The position numbers and the translations under genes are program-made. Below the pieces are notes generated by a model. The model was not told the origin of the DNA and ran no database searches. It worked only from the letters and a program-made list of their open reading frames with translations. Source: Leptasterias polaris (lineage: Eukaryota; Echinodermata; Asteroidea; Forcipulatida; Asteriidae). Taken from it: a stretch of DNA of 64,000 nt. Positions 24,701-36,400 of the stretch are shown one piece after another. The stretch lies in the NCBI GenBank assembly GCA_037783415.1, contig JAZGTN010000094.1:620001-684000 (forward strand), read 5' to 3'. Position 1 is the stretch's first letter, and every line of letters starts with the position of its first letter.

Positions 24701-27393
24701 AATAAAAACGTTTAAGTTGAAATCGTTTAAATAAAGCACCAATATCTTTCTCTGTTTACTACAGTAGTACAACTTTCTCCTGTCTTGCGTATATTGCTCA
24801 AGCTCTGATATATGAATCATCAGAATGTTGGTTCGAATCCCAGTCAAGGCAAGTGGTGTCCTTGAGCAAGAAACTTTTAACAATGTTTACCCAGGAGTTA
24901 ATGGGTACCAGCATGCAGATTGACTGAAGGCGGTTCATTACCATAATGTGACGCCAAAGTAAAGACAACCTGCCACCCCCGTATACTTCCTGGCAATGAT
25001 TAAATGCGAACCGTTCATTTTTCTAGAGTCAGGGTCAATCTGTCCGACCTTACTATACAATGTACAATGTCCGGCAATCATGCATGAATCTTCAAATGCG
25101 TTTCTACACAAAATTGAAGTCGTGGAGATTTGTTTTTTCCCCAGTTTTTGTTAACCACCTCTTCTTTTAAAGAAAAACGGGACCTACATGGAGCAAACTA
25201 TTAACCGTAGACACCTCATGTGGTTAGGGGTGACTCCCTTGCTGAGCAGGACGTGGTTTTCCTGGTACTATAAGCTAATCAATGGACTTATTCTTTGCAT
25301 CGTCACTCAAGCTTCTTGTCCAACAGGGTTTCCTAGTGTAACTTGAATCAAAGGAACCAGTCATTCCTTGTTCAACTCAGTCATTCACATTGGATTCATA
25401 AAACATTTTGCTGATGAACAAATGGCAAGTTTGTTGATTTTTATTTAATCGGTTAAATATTTCATCCACACATTGCGGCTGTGAATTAACGGAAAGATCT
25501 TTAAAGATCGAAGTGACATCGTCATCTATTGTGTGCGATTAATTTATTTGATGTCAGAATTCGTTCTCTTTACAGTTTTTTCGTTGCGCATCAAGTAGAA
25601 CGAAATAAAGTAACCGGGTGCTCAATGGATAGTGTTTCGGTAAAAACAATTAATACATTTTTCGTATATTTCCACTTGCGTGAAAGCTATGAATTAAACA
25701 TCCCTTTTTCACACCACCCTGCTCTGAAGGATCGGGTGGCAAACTACACTGTTATAATGCACAAGTACCTTTGCCCTCTCCACCGCATAGCTCCAAATTA
25801 CGACTAACAACATTGTAGATGCACCGAAACCTGTAATGGGTCAGTTGAGAGTAAATCACATTGTCGCTAAACATTGGTTGGAAATCCAAACGCTTACCAT
25901 TTCCTCCATATTTGCTGACGGTCCAGGTACATTTCTCCTGTAGTTGTTATGCATAGCTACGAGCATTCTTGCCATGCGGGGAGTAATGCCAACTTGGACG
26001 GGGGCTTTGGGTCGTTGCTTTGATACTGGTTCAACGATAGTCTTCACTCTCTGAAGCAAAAACAAATACACAATTAAATGATGTCAAATCTCACATTCAA
26101 AATTCAACCGAACAGCTGTGAACTAGAGGAAAACGTTCTCTATTGTTTTCTTCTTTTTAGATTTATTTGTTTAATAATAATATAGGTTTTCTCGGTCAAT
26201 TTCGGCAAATTTAACCACTGCACCATTCTATTTCGCGCGAAATCGAATGCTGCTGAAAAGGGTCATTCGATTTCGTTTTATGACTTTTCAAATGTACTGT
26301 TGCGTCATTCGATTTAACAAAACAATCATTCAATTTAACAATTCATCAAAGCAGCATTCAAATTCGCAGGAGCTTTTTGAGGCGTGTGTTTAGTCATTCA
26401 AATTCATTTTGGGCAGGAATTTCTGTAATTTGTGCAATCTAAAAAACGCTCTGTTAAACTTTTGTTTCCTTTAGAATGTTTAAGGCATAAATACGGTTCA
26501 CTTATTGGCACTTGAATCACTTTGTCGATGCATGTACTTCGAAGACGAGCTTTCGCTACAGTTTTACACGCATATTTCTAGGAATGGTAGCTCGTGGTCG
26601 CAAGAGTGTCGATTGAAAATTGTTGATTGAGGCCTTCGAGGGAAACGAGCAAGACTATACCTTGAGCTTAAGGTCAATTTGAACATCAACAAGTCCACAG
26701 CAAGATTAATTGTTGCAAGATATTTGAGGACTGGAAGGTGAGAGACGCTGGCAAGAGACGACGAACCCGTATACCTCAAATACGACAATACAAAATTAGG
26801 TCTTGTCAGTTAACCAATAAAGATTCCCCCCAAAATCATGAAAAGAATAAAGAAGAAAACAAAGAAGACGAAAAAACCTAATGGGCCCCATGTAAAATCT
26901 ACTGAAAACATAAATAAAGAAGAATAAGGTTTGCCTGAATTAAACTGAAGATACGAAACAGTTGCCTAGTAGTAGTACAGTTTATCTGTTTATTCGCATT
27001 TCTTTATTGTACTTATTTGAATTCTCATTAAGCGAAATTGATTGGCTCTTTACGAAATTGAAAAAAATAAATCGGTTAAAATCTCCAGTCGAACCAGCTT
27101 TGCTAAATTGAATGAAGATTGTGCGTCACGAAAAAGAATGAAGATATGCTAAATTGAACACAGTGCTAAAGGAATTTGAATGCCTCAAAACGAAACTGAA
27201 TGCCCGAATTCTGAATTTGAAACGCAGTAGAAACTGAATGCCCGAATTCTGAATTTGAAACGCAGTAAAAACTGGAGAGGCAAAATGGCTTTAATTCGAA
27301 CGCACGAAAATCAAATCGGCTGCTCATTTGCCGAATTTGACCGAGAAAACCTATAATTACATTTTATTTATCTAAAGATTGATTGATTGAATA

Positions 27394-27434
<41 letters not shown>

Positions 27435-30400
27435 CTTTTTTTTGACTTTTCAAAACAAATACTTTATTCATTCACAAAATATACAGAATAGGCTATACAA
27501 AAACAAAGAAAACTTTAAAATTACATTAATAGACTAGACATGATTGATTGATTGATTGATTGGTTGACTTTTTTGACTGATTTATTTATTTATTGATTAT
27601 CATTTACTTTTAAATACACAACTTAAGGTATCTGTGCCCAATATTTAACCGTACTAAATTTGTGGAACATTGAAATGGACTATAACGGGAACTTTCAAAA
27701 TGATGCAAATTATTGTTGGTAATTTATATTTAGGCATATCGGAATAAAAACTAATAGTGGCATACAAAACGTGTAAACAAAGACTGACCGCACCCTTTTT
27801 GATTGATTATTAAGAGTATTAGATGACAATACCGACAAGCCGCTTCTTTGGATTGTAATTTACGGAAATAATACGTGACTTACAATTCAAAGTTATCCGA
27901 AAGGCAAAACTCCGTATAGTCATACATTAATTAAATTTGTGCTTAATGGAGGTTGCATAAAATGCTCATTTCCGATTAACAAAACCAATCCAAACAAAAC
28001 CTTAACTGCGTTATCTTTATCTAAACTCATTTTTCATATCTCTCACTGGCAAAACTAATTAACTCTTCCACAATGAGGGGACACGGGAAAACATTCTGAC
28101 AATGTCATCATCGTGGACGCAGGGTGAAAGTGTGTGTTTTCAATGGCAGATGTTTAATCATTGGGAGTTGTAATGAAGAGGACTTGATAACGCAGCCAGT
28201 ATTGAAGGGTTGGGAAAGTATGGTGGCTTTAAAGTGACATACAGGTAACTTGTGTATTGCCAAGTCGTAGGTATTGTGTCAGTATTCGCGAAAATGGCTC
28301 AAAATCACAACAATAATTACTAAGGCGTGGATAAAATCTTAGGCCTCACTGTTCGACTTTGGATCAAAGTCATGAAATTTAATATTAATGTTGACGGCCA
28401 CAACTGTGCACAGTCGTACCCTTTGTATTTACATATGGCAATCTTTTCAATTGGTAAAACAAAAACAAAGACCAAATAAACGTGGCGTGTCGTGGCCGAG
28501 TGGATAAGAGCACCGAACTCAAGCTTTGGTGTTTCTGATCAGGAGAGTGTGGGTTCGAGTCCCAGTCGTGACACGTGTGTCCTTAAGCAAGACACTTAAC
28601 CACATGCTTCGTCCTTCGGATGGGACGTAAAGCCGTAGGTCCCGTGTGTTGTGTAATGCACGTAAAAGAACCCAGTGCACTTATCGTAAAGAGAAGGGGT
28701 TCGCCCCGGTGTTCCTGGTTTGATTGGCTGCATATTGCGCCACAGCACCTTGTAAACCATTACATGGTGCTATGCAAAGGAATAGGTCTCATACTTCAAC
28801 ACGTAACCCCACATACCTTGTAGGAAAAATACTGCTAGCGCCATGATCTAGATGGAATGGCGCTATATAAAATCCCGCTATTATTATTATTATTATTATT
28901 ATTATAAGAAGTGCTACTCTGAGCTGAACTTGATTTGTGTATCTTTGCACTTTGCAAGACATGCTTTCCTAATATAAAGTTAATCAAGGTCTTTTGCGCC
29001 TTAATTATTCAAGTATGTAATTAAGGACATCGAGCGTAACCTTGGTTCATACGTAGGCTACATTTTGTCGAAATGTTTTGCAGAATGATGGAATTATTGG
29101 CACGATAGATGTGTCAGTGCAGTCAAGTGAGACGAACCAAAGATTAATGTTATCATTACCGATTTGCAACACTCCCAGCTTGTTCAGTCTTCATTTATTA
29201 TTTACTATTCACATCGGCACAAACCCCACAAAACAAAATCAACACCAAGGCGAACTTTAGGGATTACTGTACTATCTTGAAAATAACATTTCATGGAAAG
29301 ATTCATGGATGACGCAAATAAAGTAAAGTAACTATACGTCAGATTAATTGTAACCCGAATTTGATTTAGTAGTAAACGGACATTTACTGCAAGTTGGAAT
29401 AAGGCTCTGATAGAGGACGGTTGGGGGGGGGGGGGGGGGGGGGTAACTGAGAGCAAGGACCTTTTCAATGAGAGACCGTGCATACACCAAATGGCTAAGA
29501 AGAAGAAAACAAAATGCTTCAGTCACACACACTAGTAAAACAGTCTGGCTTCTCTTCTCGTCGTAATAAATAAGTAACGTAAACCAATTATGTTGACTGC
29601 AGGGAGTTTCGAACAAAACTTTCATTGTGCAGAATGCTATAACTATATTGCAACCCTTCATATCTAAAACTAACTGAAACACAGCATCGGATAGTTCCAA
29701 TAATGTGCAGCGGGAAGGTATGTACAATGTCATTCTTGGGTGTGGGTACAGTGCCCTTGAGAGGTCATTACAAAGAAAACTGGTGACGTCATTGTGATGT
29801 CACTAGGCGAATTAATAAGTGTGATACCAAAGAAAATAGGAACAAAAGGTATCATAGGTATTATTCTAAAGTTCCATTGTAGAAGTTATGTGTACGGGAG
29901 AATGTAAAGTACAGGGACAATAGGTTTATAAAAACCCATAATCGCCAACTTACTGAGGATTTCTTAAGAAAGGGGAATGGTAGAACAATGGAATAACTCC
30001 GTAAATGCCAAGGGTGGGTGTGTTTGTTGGACACGTAGAGCCCCCGAGCCTCCGGACTACCAAGTATGAATTAATGAACTAAACCTCATCGACTTATTGC
30101 TATCTTATTATTACTGTGATGAATGTACGTCACGATGTCTCCACAGTCCAAGTGTAGTTTATTTTCCTACGTAGGATGCTGTACTTTGTTTCAATTGACA
30201 TTAATGTTGTGCATGCTTGGGAGTAAGTCTGTAAGGATCTGATTTATAGCTAACCTTTCTTGTATAGATGCAGGCCTTTAGTATTTATTATTCCGAAGCA
30301 TAGAATCCCATTTCGTCTCTGCAGTACGAGTGTAATTATGCCTATAGAACAAAGTTATTATCATCTCACTTTGTTTAGTCTTATTTATTTTATTTTGAAA

Positions 30401-33400
30401 TGTGTATTTTGTTGTTTTGTTGTCTTATTTGCTATTAGTACAAACAAATATCGTGCTCCAACAATTTTAGTTTCAATTATTTCCATGGATTTCTTGTTTT
30501 ATTGTGTAACATTATGTTTTCTTTATTTTCCATTTATTCCTTTTTACCAAAATATACGAATTATATCAATAAAACGGATGCCATGTTGTGAAAGTTGGTT
30601 AAGTTAGCTTGATAAATAAAAACATTAACTTCTAATATTATAAATGAAAACAAACTAAACATCAGGGTCATTTTAATTTTGTTTTCGTTTTCCTTACCTA
30701 ACTATTTACTGTCAGCTTTGTTCAACGTTCTTTGGATGTGATACTCAATAACAGCTGTCTTAAATCACAATACTTTACTCACAGCCTGACCCAGAGGTCT
30801 ACGTGCTGAAGAATATACAGTGACCTTGATCACAAGTATTCCACTTGATGAGTGATTCAAACTTATAAACATTTCCCATTAGCAACTGACAAAGCAAATC
30901 AAATGCCAAAATGATTGGTATCAATGTAAAAATCAAACATCCATATAAGGGATTACGTGAATATCCATTATTAATTTCATATTGGTAGTCCGTCCGACGG
31001 ACGTGGTTACCGATTGTGAGGTGATAGAAGCTGTAATCTGTGATGTATCGAATAGTCAGCCCATCGTGAAGGAGACTCATCAGCCAACTCAATTACCCAA
31101 AGTCCAACAGAACTTTGCTTCAAGGCACATCCGGCCTCTACCTGTTCACTAATTATTATTAATTTTTTTTACAATATCCTAAATATGCGGTCTTTTTCGT
31201 ATACACCCGCTACTGAGGCATATGACTAGCACACCTGTGTCACATCTATCAACTCATACGCTAACAATAAATGCAATTTTTTACACAAACTATAAAAGTG
31301 ATCAATACTTTAGCAACGTTGGTACTGAGTTGACTCCAAACAATGCTACAGCCTATACGGAATTAGCCTATACTCAGTATTACCATGTAGCGACGAAAGG
31401 AAAAACCTTGTATACCCCATACTAGTGTTATATGCCTACACTACACTGCTGTGTATATAGTATCCATAATTTGATATTTCATTTCATAAGAACTGAAAGA
31501 CAATGTTTTTGTGAAACTTGATTTCTATGATTGAATCCCACCCATTGAAATCAATGCATATGTCATTTCCTTGGTCCAAAAGACCGTCTCCGCCAAGTTT
31601 CGATTCCTATTCCTTAGTGAGTTAATTTCACTTTCCTCCAGCATTATTAACATTTGAATGGGGGATTGGTTGAGCATTGTGATATCAGTCTGCCATCTAC
31701 GTCATATCATACTGTCGACATGATGTCAAGAGCGTAGGAAGGAGTGTCCAATCTTACCCAGCTGTAAGCCAGAGCGTCTTTTCAATCCACATGCAATTTC
31801 TCCGCATTCAAACATTTGGATCAACAAAATTTCTCAGAATTGGTCCAAGTCACTCACAAAGGTTTTCTTAGATTTCGTTGTTAAAAGACGATCCACGAGG
31901 GTCACTAGCTTGACCTTTGCAATATAATTTATTCAGAGAAGTGATCCGGTACGATAAAGAGGCTCGAGGCCTACATAATGCTTGCAAAAAGCGTTTGTCC
32001 AAAGAAATGGCCACACACACCGGCACGAATAAAAAGCCCAACATGGATCAATCAGAACCAATCAATTCATTTCTTGAAGTTAAATGCCTCGTGCGTGCAT
32101 TACAAACCTATCATTTTGGTTTGATGTAACCGAACAGATCGAAGTGATTCTACACAACTAGTCAATATCAATGCAAACTTGAGCTTTGTACAATCATACT
32201 AACCCCCACTCCTAGAGATGATCTTGGAATAGCCTAATTTGTGTGTATCGTTGCATGTTCATCGTAACGTGTTCATCTTTATCAATGTTTGAATTGAGTT
32301 TCAATGGTTGTTTTTCAGTCAAGTCGTGTTCTATATTTTTATCAATCGTTGTTCTTTGTTAGAGCTTCCAGTCACAGCCAGGTAAAGTCCCGATAAGTCA
32401 CGTTTTTTGCTTCGCTTTGTTGTGATAGGTCACTGCAAGCATATTGCTTGTGGGTTTGTACATCATAATGACTTCATTACAGAATCAATACTTTGCAGCA
32501 TCTTGACGGAGGTTTGTTTGACATTGAAACTCACGTCTACTCCGGCTGTGAACACGAGTTTCGATCAGTAGACGTATTGATCATTTTGAATGATTCCCTA
32601 ACCGTACGAACATTTTAGATTTGTTTCTCTTCTGGATGTCCATGTATACATCAAGAGCATACGGTAACATTGTAAATGAACAAAGCAATATTGTTATACG
32701 GGAAAGGGGCAAATATCATTTTTTAAGGCACACATGAATGTTGTGTTTTATTAGCGCTTTGAATACCCACGAGAGGGAGAGAGAGAGAGGCAGACACACA
32801 AAATTGCATTAAAAGGGCAACTTAACGCTTGGTCATGAAATGTGTTCATTAAAGTGCGGTTATGTGTTCAATAATTCCAATTAAGTGGAAACCGGTGGTG
32901 ATTTATTTCAGATTTAGAAATATCACAATATCTTTTCAAGCTGTTGGCCTATGTTTTATGTTTTATTAAATTTCAATGGTATAGATAATTTAGCAAGCGA
33001 TACGCTTTAAAATTGGTAGTTGACGCTCTATGAATGAAGGAAGAAAGTAGTCAGCTGATGATAGAACTTTTTTTAAAGGAAACAAAAATGCAAAATCATA
33101 CTATATCCTATTCTGATCACACACGGGTAAACTAATACACCTTGAAAAACAGGCATACAAGCGATCTGTATGATAGGCCTAATTGTATATTTAATAACAT
33201 TGTTGTCGGTCCTTGAGGGATAGTTACATAAGGGCAGTGTTGTAGTCAAGTGCTTTTCATTCGAGTATCAAATAGCCTTTTGCCGAGTACTAGGATGGCC
33301 GAGTAGTACTCGAGTATGAGTACGTACGTACATACATGGGCCATCGAGTACAAGTTTCCCGGTACCAACTATAGACCTTATGCATTGACGTCACCAAGCC

Positions 33401-36400
33401 GCCATCTTAGAGGTAAACTGATGATGAAACAATGGAAACGCGCTGATTTGTACGCGCGGCGCACAAGACTGGCCAATGAGCATCTTCCTTTTGACCTCTA
33501 GGTGAGGGCGCCCTACTCAAATGACGTCATATGCATAAGGTCTATTCTGATTTCCCAGTACCGAGTCAGAACTTATGGCTCTCCCAGTTCGAGTACCTAG
33601 GCCTTCTATATACTTAAAAAAAATAAAATACAACAATGTGTACTTGTTATGAAATGATTGATAACTATCTTTTAAGCATGAACACATCGATAGATAACTT
33701 CATTTTCACTTTTTATTGAGCTTTCTTCCTCTATTCCTTGCATATTATCACACGTATAAATAGGAAAGCGGAAATGAAACTGGTTGCAAGAGATGCTGTT
33801 TTTCAAAGACGATTTGCGAACGCGGAGTGCAACAAAGCCGTATGGCGTGGGGTTCGGGGCCCACAGGATCGGTAGCTTTGGAGTCATACTAGAATGCTCT
33901 GTCGTGCACTATTAAAGAGCCACTATTCGGCACGACGGAGTGAGTGAGTAAATAGAGAGGCTGCGGCTATAATATAATATACGCATACGTCAACACTTTG
34001 TGTGTTCACGTGACGCGTAACTGCGGCTCGCGTAAAAAAAAAAATCCCAGGAGAGATGAGGCCACTTAGCATAAATTGGCGTGTTTTCTACAAAAATCAG
34101 TCTTTTTTAAATTTATTACAAAAATTATTATAACACGCAAATTTATGCTAAGTGGCCTCATCTCTCCTGGGGAAAAAAAATTACGCCTGCGGCTCCGTGT
34201 TTTGCACGTTGCCGACAACGGATACGGGAGCTCATACACTTACATTAAAGAATACCGTTTTCCTGATTTACGGATTTTACGGATACCGTTTTAGCCCTAG
34301 ATTATAAACATTTTCCAAGGTGTTTAGCAGTTTTTTAGCAATTTGTAAGCAAAGTTGCAGTGAAGCCTAAACAGAGTCTCTATTTTGCCGCTTGCTGGAA
34401 ACTTTCTTTACACGCAGTCCGAAAAACGAAAAGTTAACCAAAATTCTATTCAAATTTTCCAACGCAACAAGAACATACACAACATGTTTTGGGATTTGTT
34501 TGCTCGCAAAAACTGAGTCACTATTTTGGCACTTAGGCTAATGTCTCTTTTGGAGAGAAATTTTGTGCAAAGTTTCCAAATAAATCCTGTACCCGACTTA
34601 AGTTTTTTCCACGAGGCATCTAGCCGAGTGATGAAAAGGAAAATGCACGATGAACGAAATGCACGAAATGCATTCGACATTAATTTTTGTTTCACACATA
34701 GATCATTGTCATTTGATTTTTTTTTCACCATAAACACAAAACAGACACGGAACTTTGTCCACTCCAAATTCTTTGAAAATTTGTTGCCAACAACGTGGAC
34801 GACTCCATGTACATTGTAGACACCAACCTTGCGTGCCATGAGACGACCCGTGCCTCGTTTGGACAAACTGGCAGGAAACAATTGTTTTGCGAAGAGTCTA
34901 ATATTACACATTTTCCGATAATCCCTGTCGGCCCCGTTTAATCCTGCATCGCTCGCATGTTTCACGGAGAAAACAAACCGGGCAGGCTGACCAGGCCGAC
35001 CAGGCACACACGAAAAACCAGCGGATCGTAGTGTGTCTGGGCACAGCTTGGTGCCGAATATGAGCGCAGACAGGCTTTAATGGGCAGATTTTTGTATGTC
35101 TTTTATTTTTTTAAATATGACATGCCACACTACACATGATCTTTTCCAGTCTGTCCGCTTATGTAAGGGTGAAATTTATTAAACATACTTTCTAAAAGTA
35201 GGGGTGCTTTAGTGTACAATATTCCAGCACCTCCCGACCCAAAAAGTTGAGGTGCTGCATTTTGCTGCCGAATACGAGAACGAGTATAACGGTACTCGAG
35301 TAGTACACACTGAGTGCCGAGGTGAGTACTACGACACTGCCTATAACGGGATCCATTCAGTTCTCAAAACGACACACATGTACATGTACAGTACTACTGT
35401 ACATGTATGTAACATACAGGGAGAGGAGTTAAATTTTATCGGTACAGGGATTTGTTTGTATTCCCGTGCGTAAGCAAGCTTTCTGTGTGACAAGATGATG
35501 TACATTGGGGTCAATATGAAGGCCTTACCGTGAGACACCTTAAACCAGAATCTGAACACTAATTGTAAACTAAGTTGAACCATGGTTGAAGTATACCTAC
35601 ACCATTGCCACAGTACATTCACACTGTAATTCATTTTGCCAAAAACACAATTTCATTTTCCAGTGTTAGTCTCCCTTGAGTAGTACAGCTCCCTGTAGTG
35701 TGTTTTGCCTAGATTTTCATATATGAAAAAGAATTCATCGAGAAAAGCTGTGCGTGCTACGGGATGAAAGGGCAGGAGTACCAGCCGTGGTAAAATTGTC
35801 CACCGGATTTTCAGTCTCAAACTAGCCTGTCACCATCCTCAATCTACCGTTACAAAAACAATCTTTTCCGTTTTACGTATAGTATTATTCAAGACAATGA
35901 ACAAAACATAATAAAGATCATTGTGTTTTGTTTGTAATGAAAACGCAAATGTCCTCAATATGACAAGAGTTTGACATTTTGTTATAAAGTTTTGTATCGC
36001 CACTGGCACTTCACGCCGATCCCCGTCACCAAGAAAGTGCTCTGCGTTACCATGTCAAAAATATACAAAGATTTCAATGGAAAAACTTGTCGCAATGGGT
36101 TACCATATACGAGAGAACAACCAGTAAGCCAATTGACATTGTACATCTTGGTCACACTACTAAACCAATATTGGTTATTGCCATTGCTGCTTACCTGAGT
36201 ATAACCACGACTCCTTGATCTGGAGCGATCTCGATTGCCTTCCAGTGTTTGTCCCAAGTCAAAATCTTTTCTCTTATCTGCTGTCATACCAGCATCGGGC
36301 TCTACAGCAGTAGCTTTCTTGTCATCATCCAGTTTGTATTGGTCAGGCTGTTCCAGCTCTTTCGTCACATCTTGCCCAACTTCTGCATCATCTTTCAGCG

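Larger units (their letters stand above)
33234..35343. mobile_element. Decayed hAT-like element of about 2.1 kb
   Basis: The left end, GGCAGTGTTGTAGTCAAGTG, and right end, GTACTACGACACTGCC, are imperfect inverses. Both are followed inward by words rich in GAGTACTCGAGTA. CAGTGTTGTAGT is a known style of hAT terminus. No 8-bp duplication could be confirmed. Two small MITEs and an open frame of 185 codons lie inside. Confidence 0.5.

Noticed and set aside
28489..28575. A functional Leu/Ser-like tRNA gene
   Set aside because: A and B boxes are present, but the same head recurs in other copies with a common body of about 340 bp and a (TTA)n tail. It is a SINE.
30260..30607. A 115-codon hydrophobic plus-strand frame
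   Set aside because: T-rich DNA naturally gives Phe/Leu/Ile runs. No signal peptide layout, gene context or conservation could be seen.
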